From: Pseudomonadota bacterium
GTDB taxonomy: Bacteria; Pseudomonadota; Alphaproteobacteria; Rhizobiales; Xanthobacteraceae
Assembly (NCBI GenBank): GCA_023422775.1
Contig: JAFAGM010000026.1
Location: forward strand, 1 to 8,007
Direction: 5' to 3'
Length of the DNA: 8,007 nucleotides
Shown piece by piece: positions 1 through 5,664 of this stretch. How positions within the stretch are numbered: the first letter of the stretch is position 1; every line of letters begins with the position of its first letter. The position numbers and the translations under genes were made by a program. The notes below the pieces were generated by a model. That model had not been told where the DNA came from, searched no databases, and saw only the letters and a program-made list of their open reading frames with translations.

Positions 1-431
1 TCACCTTCACCGCCGAGGACATCAAGCGGTTCGCCGCCCAGTTCGACCCGCAACGCTTTCACCTCGACGAGGAGGAGGGGCGCAAATCCCTGTTCGGGGG
101 ACTGGCCGCCTCGGGCTGGCTCGTCGCCGCGGTCTGCATGAAGCTTCTGGTCGCCGACGGCCAGCGTCTGGCCCGAGAGGCCGCCGCGCGCGGCGAGAAG
201 GTCGCTGTCGGCGGACCCTCGCCGGGCTTTCGCGAATTGCGCAGGATAAAGCCGGTGCTGGCCGGCGACACCATCCGCTATTACAGCCGGGTCGAAACCA
301 AGCGGACCTCCGAGAAGCGTCCCGAATGGGGCATCCTGCAGATCCGCAATACCGGCACCAATCAGCGCGGCGAGGTGGTGTACTCGTTCCTCGCGACCGC
401 CTTCGTGCAGCGGCGAAATCCGGGGGCCTGA
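1..431 (+). CDS. MaoC-like (R)-specific enoyl hydratase family protein, 3' part
   Basis: The gene is cut by the left edge. The frame is open from base 3 and ends at TGA 429-431, leaving 142 residues of a family whose single-domain members are usually about 150, so little is missing. The fragment has the hydratase signature FDPQRFHLDEE: Asp15 and His20 of the fragment match the Asp-x-x-x-x-His catalytic pair of (R)-hydratases. A hot-dog-like middle part follows (GFRELRRIKPVLAGDTI, then beta-strands with YYSRVETKR and VVYSFLATAFV). Family members hydrate trans-2-enoyl-CoA to (R)-3-hydroxyacyl-CoA or act on related thioester substrates in the cytoplasm; the substrate here cannot be read from the sequence. 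The real start lies outside the window. No terminator is visible in the 130 bases downstream. Confidence 0.85.
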   Translation, partial: TFTAEDIKRFAAQFDPQRFHLDEEEGRKSLFGGLAASGWLVAAVCMKLLVADGQRLAREAAARGEKVAVGGPSPGFRELRRIKPVLAGDTIRYYSRVETKRTSEKRPEWGILQIRNTGTNQRGEVVYSFLATAFVQRRNPGA

Positions 432-564
432 CGCCGGATATGGTTAGCGAATCGTCCCGCTGGATCATCGCGTGCGAAGATTCGGCGGAACGAATTTTTC
501 GCTAACGCATTTTGAACCTATTCCCTGCCATATGCGTCTCAGGGGAAGTACCGAGGGGATGACC

Positions 565-708
565 ATGGCGGACCGCAGCGGCCTGAAATTCGTCGGATTT
601 ATCTTCGCGACCGTCACCATGGCGGTGATGCTGACCACTGCAATGGTGGTCAAGACCTATGCCGACGGCGGCTACACGGTCGAGGGAAGCTCGTTCGTCA
701 ACGAATGA
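565..708 (+). CDS. 47-residue single-pass membrane protein
   Basis: I do not recognise a characterised family. The start at 565 is chosen because GAGGGG (553-558) sits six bases ahead of it. An in-frame ATG at 559 overlaps that ribosome binding site, and the far-upstream ATG at 472 would add an implausible leader. The product begins MADRSGLKFVGF, has one hydrophobic helix at about residues 8-29, and ends in a short polar tail rich in Gly, Tyr and Glu. A single basic residue before the helix and the acidic tail leave the orientation open. It faces the 45-residue membrane protein encoded on the other strand 40 bases away and resembles it in layout. Function is unknown. It is likely real because of the good ribosome site and clean helix-plus-tail composition. 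Confidence 0.65.
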   Translation: MADRSGLKFVGFIFATVTMAVMLTTAMVVKTYADGGYTVEGSSFVNE

Positions 709-732
709 TTTCAGACCTGGTAACCATGCCTA

Positions 733-752
733 CTGATTCGCAAGGGAATCAG
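733..752. repeat. Perfect 7-bp hairpin between two convergent genes
   Basis: CTGATTC (733-739) and GAATCAG (746-752) form a perfect stem with a six-base loop. It lies in the 40-base gap between the convergent microprotein genes and overlaps the stop codon of the minus-strand one. Neither side has a T run, so it is at best a weak shared terminator or a processing stop. Confidence 0.4.
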
Positions 753-886
753 CTGCTCCAGATCAGCGCCATCACCGCCACAGATGCCAGCAGCAGGCCG
801 ATGAAGCGGATCGCAATGCCGCCGACGCTGTGCTGTGAATGCTGCAGCGGAATCCGATCCGCATTGTCGGGCTGAACGCTTTCCAT
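749..886 (-). CDS. 45-residue single-pass membrane protein
   Basis: This short gene was found by reading the minus strand. ATG is at 886-884 and TGA at 751-749. The product starts MESVQPDNADRIPLQHSQHS and continues into one strongly hydrophobic helix, residues about 22-43, that includes IRFIGLLLASVAVMALIW. The N-terminal part is polar and the C-terminus stops right after the helix, as in a tail-anchored micro-membrane protein. The upstream region has only a weak purine stretch (GGGA) near the start. The helix resembles that of the convergent 47-residue protein (KFVGFIFATVTMAVML against RFIGLLLASVAVMALI, mostly conservative changes). No function can be assigned. The membrane-helix pattern in a frame otherwise free to vary supports it as real, but without comparison data it remains moderate. 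Confidence 0.5.
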   Translation of the reverse strand: MESVQPDNADRIPLQHSQHSVGGIAIRFIGLLLASVAVMALIWSS

Positions 887-981
887 CGACGATCCCAGTA
901 TTCCAGTTTCCGGACTTCATTCCCGGCGAGGACCGCTGCCCTTGATCGCGGCCTCATCCGGCGGTCCATATCAGTCCGACC

Positions 982-1019
982 AAACGAAACCGCCGCGCTC
1001 CGGATGCAGGAGGCGGCGG
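982..1019 (-). terminator. Intrinsic terminator of the 138-residue helical protein gene
   Basis: Read on the minus strand, CCGCCGCCTCC pairs with GGAGCGCGGCGG: an 11-bp GC stem with one bulged base and a seven-base loop. TTTCGTTT (989-982) follows directly. It starts 26 bases after the stop codon at 1045 and is the clearest Rho-independent terminator in the window. Confidence 0.75.
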
Positions 1020-1044
1020 CCGGTCAGGTCTTCACGAAATGCGC

Positions 1045-1461
1045 CTAGCTGTTGCGCAGACCGTCGGCGGCGCGCTTCCACTGCGTGACGTTGTCGGCGA
1101 TCATGCGCGTCGACTTCATCGCGGCCTGGCTGAGTTGCGCGTAGCCGGAAATCTCGCGCTGAACGCGCTGACCTTCGGCATGCAGGAGGTCGCGCAGGCT
1201 TTCGAGCTCGGAAATCAGCTTCTCGATTTCCGCCAGTGAGGTGCCGGCGACGCGCTGGATCAGCGAGTTGACGTTGTTGACGGTGGCTTCAGCGCTTGCG
1301 TCGAGCGGTGCGGCTTCCGCGGCGATCGGCGGCCGGCGCAGATAGGCGATGTCGTTGCGAACGAAATCGCGGATGCCGGCCTCGACTTCGGTGACGGCAG
1401 CGAGATTGTTGTCGCCTTCCTCGGTGGCTTCGATTTCTTCGGAACGATTGGTCGCGTTCAT
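1045..1461 (-). CDS. 138-residue helical (phasin-like?) hypothetical protein
   Basis: The gene starts at ATG 1461 behind AAAGGA, seven to eight bases upstream, and ends in TAG at 1045. The product has an acidic, probably flexible N-terminus (residues 1-25), then a helix-forming body at about 60-135 with heptad-like Leu/Ile spacing (NSLIQRVAG, IEKLISELESLRDLLHAEG). It has no signal peptide, Cys or membrane segment. The last part (SQAAMKSTRMIADNVTQWKR) resembles the repeated amphipathic helices of phasin-like and other coiled-coil proteins of Rhizobiales. That is a resemblance only, and I cannot name the family. It is probably cytoplasmic and oligomeric. Transcription appears monocistronic: a terminator follows 26 bases after the stop, and a palindrome lies about 113 bases upstream of the start. 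Confidence 0.85.
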   Translation of the reverse strand: MNATNRSEEIEATEEGDNNLAAVTEVEAGIRDFVRNDIAYLRRPPIAAEAAPLDASAEATVNNVNSLIQRVAGTSLAEIEKLISELESLRDLLHAEGQRVQREISGYAQLSQAAMKSTRMIADNVTQWKRAADGLRNS

Positions 1462-1573
1462 CGGCTATTCCTTTGTTTCGCTTTGGCAGCGAGCGCGGAC
1501 GTCCCCCGCACGACGAAGTGATGCATAGGCATCTGCGCCTCTGATTTTGACCGCATCTGGGCCAATGTGCGGC

Positions 1574-1587
1574 AATGATGGATCATT
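1574..1587. promoter_or_regulatory. Perfect palindrome AATGAT-GG-ATCATT, possible operator
   Basis: A 6-bp perfect inverted repeat with a 2-bp spacer lies in the 162-bp gap between two minus-strand genes, 113-126 bases upstream of the 138-residue protein's start. It is AT-rich in a GC-rich background. It could be a dimeric regulator site; no regulator can be named and it could be chance. Confidence 0.3.
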
Positions 1588-1623
1588 TCTCGGGGGCGGG
1601 GTCTCCGGGCCGGCGATTGTGGC

Positions 1624-2541
1624 TTACCAGCTACGCCTGAACCCCGCGCTGACGCTCGCGTTGGCGGCGCCGGAGGACGTTTCGCCGATCGAGCCCGAGA
1701 TGGTAACGCCATCGCGCAACTTCTGTTCGGCGCCGACCCTGCGCAGCCATTTGTCGTCCGAGCTCGAGATCGTCTGCCCGGCGATGAAGCTGGTTCCGGT
1801 GTCGGCGATGCTGAGCCTCGCGGACTGGTCGGCTTCGTAGCTGCGCGAGGGGTGGCTGATGATGCCGGGTACCGGCACGATGCCCTGCTGGATCAGGTTG
1901 TAGCCGTTCTGCAGGGTCAGCGAGTATTGCTCGTCGAGCGGCAGTGACTTGCTCAAGGTGGTGCCGAGCCTGCTCTGCTCCTGTCCGGGGTCGACGCGGG
2001 CTTCGACCGAGGTCTTGTCCCAGATCGAGCCGACGCCGGGGGCGGAAATCGCGGCCCAGGCGGTGCCGGACGATTGCGGCAGGCTGCCGCCATTGGCGAG
2101 TTTTTCGGAAAGCTGCTCGGACGTGGTCAATGTGCCCTGCCGGGCGACCGTCATGTCGGCACCGATGCGCGTGTCCCAGAACGGCGTGATGGATTGCCTG
2201 ACCGACACGGCGGAAGTGCCGTTCGGCCGGTCGCTGGACGACCAGGTGGCTTCCGGAGCCTCTGCGCTGCTTGCCGCAGCGCTCTTCTTCGGCTCCGGAC
2301 CCTCAAGCGGCCACAAGTCGGTGTCGAGCAGGCTCCAGTCGAGCTTGCTGACGTCGATGTCCTTCATGATGTCGACGTCGCCGGCGTCGGGCGCTGCCGC
2401 TGCCTCTTCCTCCGCTGCGACCGTATCCGGGTCTTCGTCAGCCGGCGGCGTTTGCGCCGTTGCCGTCAGAATCGTGGCTATGCCGATGCCGGCCACCAGC
2501 ATTGGCAGCCGCGCCCGGCGCATTCGTGGTGTGGAAGTCAT
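1624..2541 (-). CDS. Secreted, probably outer-membrane beta-rich protein, 305 residues
   Basis: The N-terminus is a signal peptide: basic residues RMRRAR, a hydrophobic core at about 13-28, then an AxA-like end near TATAQT. A low-complexity acidic linker (about 34-58, DEDPDTVAAEEE) and a short motif region (DVSKLDWSLLDTDLWPLEG, about 63-81) follow. From about residue 105 onward the sequence alternates hydrophobic and polar residues with many Ser, Thr and Gly, as in beta-strands (VSVRQSITP, RIGADMTVARQG, SLTLQNGYNL, ARLSIADTG). The protein ends VSAGFRRSW with a terminal aromatic residue, as in outer-membrane barrels exported by the BAM pathway. No porin family can be named. It has no Cys. The ribosome site before ATG 2541 is weak, but the signal peptide begins directly there, which supports the start. 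Its function is unknown. Confidence 0.8.
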   Translation of the reverse strand: MTSTPRMRRARLPMLVAGIGIATILTATAQTPPADEDPDTVAAEEEAAAAPDAGDVDIMKDIDVSKLDWSLLDTDLWPLEGPEPKKSAAASSAEAPEATWSSSDRPNGTSAVSVRQSITPFWDTRIGADMTVARQGTLTTSEQLSEKLANGGSLPQSSGTAWAAISAPGVGSIWDKTSVEARVDPGQEQSRLGTTLSKSLPLDEQYSLTLQNGYNLIQQGIVPVPGIISHPSRSYEADQSARLSIADTGTSFIAGQTISSSDDKWLRRVGAEQKLRDGVTISGSIGETSSGAANASVSAGFRRSW

Positions 2542-2608
2542 TGCCCGCCCGTATTCCCAGTCTCGCCAAGGATGCGTTTATTCTGGTGCAAAATTATGAC
2601 GGGTGCGG

Positions 2609-2625
2609 GTGTGAGGAGATCACAC
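2609..2625. promoter_or_regulatory. Inverted repeat GTGTGA-N5-TCACAC, CRP/FNR-like half-sites
   Basis: The 6-bp arms are perfect and the half-sites match TGTGA/TCACA of CRP-type sites. The spacer is five bases rather than the usual six, so it is not canonical. It lies about 70 bases upstream of the 305-residue outer-membrane-type gene and touches the left end of the dispersed repeat at 2629, so it may simply belong to repeat sequence. Confidence 0.3.
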
Positions 2626-2628
2626 AAC

Positions 2629-2773
2629 CGTCATGGCCGGGCGTAGTCCGCCTTGCGGAGACCACTGTGCGCTTGTCGCGCGCCCGGCCACCCACGCCTT
2701 CCTGGGGCTGGCGAAGAAAGACGTGGATGCCCGGTCGGTTCGCGGAAAACGCGCTCCCGGCCGGACATGACGA
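2629..2773. repeat. Dispersed palindromic repeat, CGTCATGGCCGGGC family
   Basis: The ends are inverted: CGTCATGGCCGGG at the left and CCGGCCGGACATGACG at the right. An inner pair is also inverted: CCGGCCACCCACGCCTT (about 2684-2700) against AAAGACGTGGATGCCCGG (about 2717-2733). The element can fold as a long branched hairpin and contains no gene. I recall this family as abundant in intergenic DNA of Bradyrhizobium-type genomes, which a genome search would confirm. It starts 22 bases after the stop codon of the 144-residue SnoaL-like gene. Confidence is high for the structure and lower for the family. Confidence 0.75.
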
Positions 2774-2795
2774 ACGGTAAATCTCGCGGGGAGCG

Positions 2796-3230
2796 CTACA
2801 CCGCCATGCGGGGCAGGTGGATCGGGTAGCCCACGGTCTGCTCGACCAGATCGAACGTATCGACCAGGACACGGAAGTTGGTGAGGCGGCCCGCCCTGAA
2901 CTGCGCGAAATGCGCGATCCGCACGCTGATCGGCTTGTTCGAATCCAGCGCCGTCAGCGAATAGCGCATCATCGAGGACGCCGAATCAACTCCCAGCATG
3001 ATCGATTCGCGGTCGAACCGGTGGACGCGGAAATTGTCCGCGATCTGCCTGATGACATCGATCACGGCCGCTCGGCCGCGGCGCGAGCCGAAGAACGGAA
3101 ACATGTCGACCGGGCCGTAGATCGCCCAGTCGACGTCCTCGTCGAGAAGGATCTCGAGATCGGAGGGCTGGCGTTCATTGATCGCGCGATGCAACGCGCG
3201 CGAAAAACGCCAGAGGCTGTGCTCTGTCAT
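2796..3230 (-). CDS. SnoaL-like / NTF2-like protein, 144 residues (copy A)
   Basis: The length and layout fit the NTF2-like cone fold shared by ketosteroid isomerases, SnoaL cyclases and related proteins. Helices come first (about 3-28), then DEDVDWAIYGPVDMFPFFG with the RRG loop at 50-52, and later long beta-strands ending FRVLVDTFDLVEQ at 119-131. In these families the fold makes a pocket for a small hydrophobic molecule; which one, or whether the protein is an enzyme, cannot be told here. It is cytoplasmic, with no signal or membrane segment. The start at 3230 has AAGGA about ten bases upstream, slightly long. It aligns without gaps to the 149-residue protein at 3895-4344 (about a quarter identical by hand count over 131 positions), so the two are paralogues. 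A dispersed repeat follows its stop. Confidence 0.85.
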   Translation of the reverse strand: MTEHSLWRFSRALHRAINERQPSDLEILLDEDVDWAIYGPVDMFPFFGSRRGRAAVIDVIRQIADNFRVHRFDRESIMLGVDSASSMMRYSLTALDSNKPISVRIAHFAQFRAGRLTNFRVLVDTFDLVEQTVGYPIHLPRMAV

Positions 3231-3410
3231 TTCAGGTTGGTCCTTGAAACTGGTTTGCGAACAGCAACGGCCCCTGTGGGCGTCAACATCGACGCTGCGG
3301 CAGGTTGCTGGGGTTCATTATTTGAAGCTTGAAATAGACGATCCCGGCCGAAACACAATTGTCGTTTTTGCATTGCACAAATGCGGCGATTCCGTGCGTT
3401 TTCCGATCAC

Positions 3411-3677
3411 TTAACGGTCATGACCGGGCGCCGGCACCCGCTCGACGGCGAGTTCGGCCTCGCGAATGGCGAGCATCCCGAACAGCAAGGCGCCGACGAA
3501 GGAGCCGATCACGGAGCCGAGCGGCATGAAGGTGAAGAACACCAGCGAGGCGCTATAGCCTTCAAAACTCGTGGTTTTGAAGATTCCCACCCAGGCCAGA
3601 CCGGCGCCTATTCCCAGTGTCGCGCCACCCAGCGCCCCCAACGCCAGACCAAGCAAAGCCAGCAGCGCGATCTTCAT
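3411..3677 (-). CDS. Small integral membrane protein, 88 residues
   Basis: The frame stays open upstream to 3854, but that extension runs into the dispersed repeat and has no membrane-protein character. The start is therefore placed at ATG 3677 (MKIALLALLGLALG). The ribosome site is poor (GGAC 12 bases upstream), so the start is uncertain. There are two hydrophobic helices, about residues 3-33 (Gly-rich, GALGGATLGIGAG) and 43-70 (SLVFFTFMPLGSVIGSFVGA), with a short loop KTTSFEGYS. The charged C-terminal tail carries AELAVER. The Gly-zipper-like spacing suggests tight helix packing. No family is recognised. It lies between the two SnoaL-like genes on the same strand with 180- and 217-base gaps, so co-transcription is not evident. 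Confidence 0.7.
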   Translation of the reverse strand: MKIALLALLGLALGALGGATLGIGAGLAWVGIFKTTSFEGYSASLVFFTFMPLGSVIGSFVGALLFGMLAIREAELAVERVPAPGHDR

Positions 3678-3764
3678 ATGTTCTGGTTGTCCGGATGAAG
3701 CCTTGTGGTGTGTCACGGCTGAAGCCGTCAGGTTCAACGGTGCGGGGAAAAATACGGCAGGGAT

Positions 3765-3888
3765 GTCATTCCGGGATGGTCCGCAAGGACCAAACCTCAG
3801 ATGTGCAATTGCGCATCGGGGAATCCCGAGATTCTCAGGTGCGCCATTGCGCACCGCAGTTCGCGTCTTCGACGCGCCCCGGAATGAC
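3765..3888. repeat. Dispersed palindromic repeat, GTCATTCCGGG family
   Basis: The ends are perfect 11-bp inverted repeats, GTCATTCCGGG (3765-3775) and CCCGGAATGAC (3878-3888). Inside are several perfect small hairpins, TGGTCC-GCAA-GGACCA (3778-3793) and CGCGTC-TTC-GACGCG (about 3862-3876), plus imperfect ones around GATGTGCAATTGCGCATC. It starts six bases beyond the stop of the 149-residue SnoaL-like gene. A second, partial copy in the opposite orientation lies at 5879-5911 in this window, which shows directly that the sequence is repeated. Confidence 0.8.
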
Positions 3889-3894
3889 GACCCT

Positions 3895-4344
3895 TCAGAT
3901 CCCCGTCGACTTTCGTCCGGTCAGAATCGCGGCGACGTCGCGTTCGAGCAACTGCTCGACCAGATCGAAGGTATCGATGATTTCCCTGATATGGCTGATC
4001 TTGCCCTCGCGCAGCATGTAGAAGGCGGCGATGTCGAACTGCACCATGCGCTGGTTGAGGCTCTTGCGAAAGAACACGCGGATGTTGGCGGCGACGTTGT
4101 CGCCCTCACACACCAAGATCGGCACCTCGCAGCGCATCTCGGAATAGCGGGCGGCGACCGCCTTCCACATCTCACGCATTTCGGGCTTGCCGCGGCGGTG
4201 GCCCATGTGGGGGAGGATATCGACGGGAGCGTTGGCGAGGAATTCGACGTCGTCGGTGAGGTACGCCAGCGCGCCTTCGACGTCGCCGGAGTAGAGCACC
4301 TTGAAGAACTCCAGCATGCGCTGACGATGAGATGCCTCGGTCAT
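3895..4344 (-). CDS. SnoaL-like / NTF2-like protein, 149 residues (copy B)
   Basis: The frame runs to 4416, but ATG 4344 (MTEASHRQRM) has GGGAG six bases upstream, and the extra 24 residues are Arg/Pro-rich and unlike the family. The NTF2-like layout is helices at about 5-30, DDVEFLANAPVDILPHMGHRRG at 31-52, a helix (EMREMWKAVAARY), strands, and REIIDTFDLVEQ at 120-131. PVD (40-42), RRG (50-52) and DTFDLVEQ (124-131) occupy exactly the same residue numbers as in the 144-residue paralogue. The ligand or reaction is unknown; single Cys residues at 72 and 79 are not conserved in the paralogue. It is divergent from the stress-promoter gene at 4608, sharing a 263-bp intergenic region with it. A palindromic repeat begins six bases after its stop and may protect or end its transcript. 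Confidence 0.87.
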   Translation of the reverse strand: MTEASHRQRMLEFFKVLYSGDVEGALAYLTDDVEFLANAPVDILPHMGHRRGKPEMREMWKAVAARYSEMRCEVPILVCEGDNVAANIRVFFRKSLNQRMVQFDIAAFYMLREGKISHIREIIDTFDLVEQLLERDVAAILTGRKSTGI

Positions 4345-4557
4345 TCGTCGCTCCCGCCCTCGTTCGACCCGACTCGCGCGGCCACTCCATTGTGCAGGCA
4401 ACGGCGGCGGGATCAATCAGCAAAAGGACACAGACTATCCGATGTCCATGGTTTCAAAAGGGTTCACGGCTATCCGGGTACCGCACCGGTTCCGGAAGCC
4501 TTTGGCTGTGCACGTCGCCCGGCGGCTCCAGGCGCGGCGGGGGCTCCGTCTCGCCGG

Positions 4558-4583
4558 GGAACGATTACGCCACGCCTCGCGTT
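4558..4583 (+). promoter_or_regulatory. EcfG-type general stress response promoter
   Basis: GGAAC (4558-4562), 17 bases, then CGTT (4580-4583) fits the known alphaproteobacterial EcfG consensus GGAAC-N16/17-CGTT, with both elements exact. Transcription would start near 4590. That leaves an untranslated leader of roughly 18 bases, just long enough for the ribosome site CGGAGA (4597-4602) before ATG 4608. EcfG is the sigma factor released by the PhyR-NepR partner switch under heat, osmotic, oxidative or desiccation stress. Position, spacing and orientation all agree, so this is one of the best-supported regulatory calls in the window. Confidence 0.8.
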
Positions 4584-4607
4584 GATTTCTGAATGACGGA
4601 GACTTTG

Positions 4608-4787
4608 ATGACGAAAACCGTCCCGCCCGTCCCCCAGGACAACCAGAGCCACAAGGGCCCCGGCAGCGCCCCCAGCGTGCCGCTCGACACCACCAAAGGC
4701 CATCGCGACGACGAGAAGAACAACATCCGCGAGCAGGGCGAGCATGGCAACATGACGCAGAACACCAGCAACCGCAGGTCGGGGTGA
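4608..4787 (+). CDS. Small hydrophilic disordered protein, 59 residues, stress-regulated
   Basis: The start at 4608 (MTKTVPPVPQDNQS) is preferred over the in-frame ATG at 4593 because CGGAGA (4597-4602) lies five bases upstream of it. The earlier ATG would sit only about three bases after the predicted transcription start. The product is rich in Asn, Gln, Gly, Pro, Asp, Glu and Lys, with almost no hydrophobic core, no Cys and no Trp. It is predicted to be intrinsically disordered and cytoplasmic. Motif-like parts are DNQSHKG near the N-terminus and REQGEHGNMTQNTSNRRSG at the C-terminus. The composition resembles small hydrophilic stress proteins, but I cannot name a family. The EcfG-type promoter directly upstream argues that it accumulates in the general stress response. 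Its stop is followed by an 80-bp palindromic repeat. Confidence 0.8.
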   Translation: MTKTVPPVPQDNQSHKGPGSAPSVPLDTTKGHRDDEKNNIREQGEHGNMTQNTSNRRSG

Positions 4788-4824
4788 GGGCGGCTTCCGG
4801 ATTCGAATGTCAAACAGCCTGCAG

Positions 4825-4904
4825 GATGGGTGGAGCGAAGCGAAACCCGTCAATCTCGCCGATGACGTTCGCTCAATGATGGGTTTCGCTTCGCTCTGCC
4901 CATC
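4825..4904. repeat. 80-bp palindromic repeat, GATGGGTGGAGCGAAGCG family
   Basis: The arms are 4825-4852 and 4877-4904, each 28 bases, complementary at 25 of 28 positions, around a 24-base loop. The core AGCGAAGCGAAACCC / GGGTTTCGCTTCGCT is perfect. There is no T run after it. It begins 37 bases past the stop of the 59-residue gene. I recall this repeat as common in Bradyrhizobium-type intergenic regions. Confidence 0.75.
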
Positions 4905-4910
4905 GTGCAA

Positions 4911-5575
4911 AAGATACGACTTCGCATTCTCGCGGCACGATGTGCCCGAGCTATGCGAAACTTGTCCCTCCAAAAGAGGAGGGCGCAGGGAAAGCCGGGT
5001 GCCCTCAGCACCCGCGATCGTGCGCACAAAAATGCACACGGGTGACCGCAAGGTGCGCCGGAACACCCGGCCTTCCCTGCGCAATGGTTTTAACGGCTTA
5101 TAGCGCGCTCTCCCTGGAGACGAATTCCTCTTGCCTCCATCGCTGACGGATTGACGATTGATCGAGACCCGGTTGGGCCCGACAGATCTCCATCAGCTTG
5201 ACACCAGCCACGGGTGCCAGGACCACACGCCTTTGCCGTCCGCGGCTTCCTCCACCAGAATGCTCCAACCGGCTCATGTGCTGCCGGAAGAAATCCTGGC
5301 GAAGGCGTTTAAGCGCCGGTCGTCTGCGCGGCCAGTGTTCGCTCACGGAAAACCGCCCTGCGAACACCTCGCGCGCCCGATGCTGCCGCGTCCATCGCAT
5401 CCCGCGCCCAACGTCCGTGACGATCGCGATACGCCCCTCCAGCGGGTGCGGGATGGCGGAGATTGTAGTTTTGATTTGCCCGACACGTTAAGCGGAATAT
5501 TTTCGCGCGAAGGGCTGGACAGCATTCTTGATGATTTGCCCGTCGGGTTGGTTTGTCGCAGCGAAGTGCGTGAAT
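4911..5575. repeat. Large structured dispersed repeat, about 650 bp, non-coding
   Basis: I find no credible gene in this stretch. The sequence matches, from memory, a long element scattered through Bradyrhizobium and Rhodopseudomonas genomes. Recognisable blocks are TACGACTTCGCATTCTCGCG near 4916, GCGCAGGGAAAGCCGGGTG at 4983, GGCTTATAGCGCGCTCTCCC near 5095, GACCACACG near 5221 and GTGACGATCGCGATACGCCC near 5417. The well-known false peptide containing EGAGKAGCPQHPR comes from its plus strand. It holds a strong inverted repeat (4983-5082) and a 10-bp direct repeat GATTTGCCCG at 5473 and 5533. Its limits are approximate, and the right end may be truncated where the hairpin element at 5611 begins. 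Confidence 0.6.
4983..5082. repeat. Long inverted repeat inside the large element
   Basis: Arms 4983-5001 and 5064-5082 (19 bases, 18 complementary) close a 62-base loop. The loop has smaller self-complementary parts around GTGCGCAC and GGTGACCGCAAGGTGC. As RNA the outer stem would be very stable. CCCTCC-N6-GGAGGG just before it (about 4967-4984) offers a competing hairpin. Confidence 0.65.
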
Positions 5576-5610
5576 AGTTGTTGCGCTCGATGCAAATCAG
5601 TTCGTAGCAA

Positions 5611-5664
5611 CTAGAGCCTTATCGGTTCTGATTGAATCAGAACCGGGCTCTAGTTTTTTGTTTT
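5611..5664 (+). terminator. Two-part hairpin with T run, terminator-like
   Basis: CTAGAGCC (5611-5618) pairs with GGCTCTAG (5646-5653), and inside it GGTTCTGATT (5624-5633) pairs with AATCAGAACC (5635-5644). TTTTTTGTTTT follows from 5654. This is the form of a strong intrinsic terminator on the plus strand. No plus-strand gene ends nearby, so it either belongs to a mobile repeat (with 5665-5715) or ends transcription through the large element to its left. Confidence 0.6.

Noticed and set aside
22..468. Open frame of 148 codons on the minus strand
   Set aside because: It is antisense to the MaoC-like gene, Arg/Pro/Ser-rich, and has no recognisable fold; it is a shadow of GC-rich coding sequence.
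487..511. GGAAC-N16-CATT upstream of the 47-residue gene as a second EcfG promoter
   Set aside because: The -35 element is exact but the -10 element is CATT instead of CGTT, and the leader would be over 40 bases. It is too weak to call.
2609..2625. Canonical CRP/FNR site
   Set aside because: The spacer is five bases, not six, and it adjoins a dispersed repeat. It is listed only as an inverted repeat with a cautious regulatory label.
1949..2646. Plus-strand open frames of 190-216 codons
   Set aside because: They lie antisense to the signal-peptide-bearing 305-residue gene. Their Arg/Ser/Cys-rich products have no domain signs.
3678..3854. Upstream extension of the 88-residue membrane protein to 147 residues
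   Set aside because: The extension is translated repeat sequence (3765-3888) and lacks membrane-protein character.
3571..4596. 341-codon plus-strand open frame
   Set aside because: It crosses a palindromic repeat and runs antisense to both a membrane protein and a SnoaL-like gene that have clear family features.
4940..5146. Peptide with EGAGKAGCPQHPR as a gene
   Set aside because: It is the familiar false translation of a dispersed repeat, with no ribosome site and no domain.
5158..5577. 139-codon plus-strand open frame
   Set aside because: It lies wholly in the large repeat; mixed His/Pro/Arg composition, no ribosome site.
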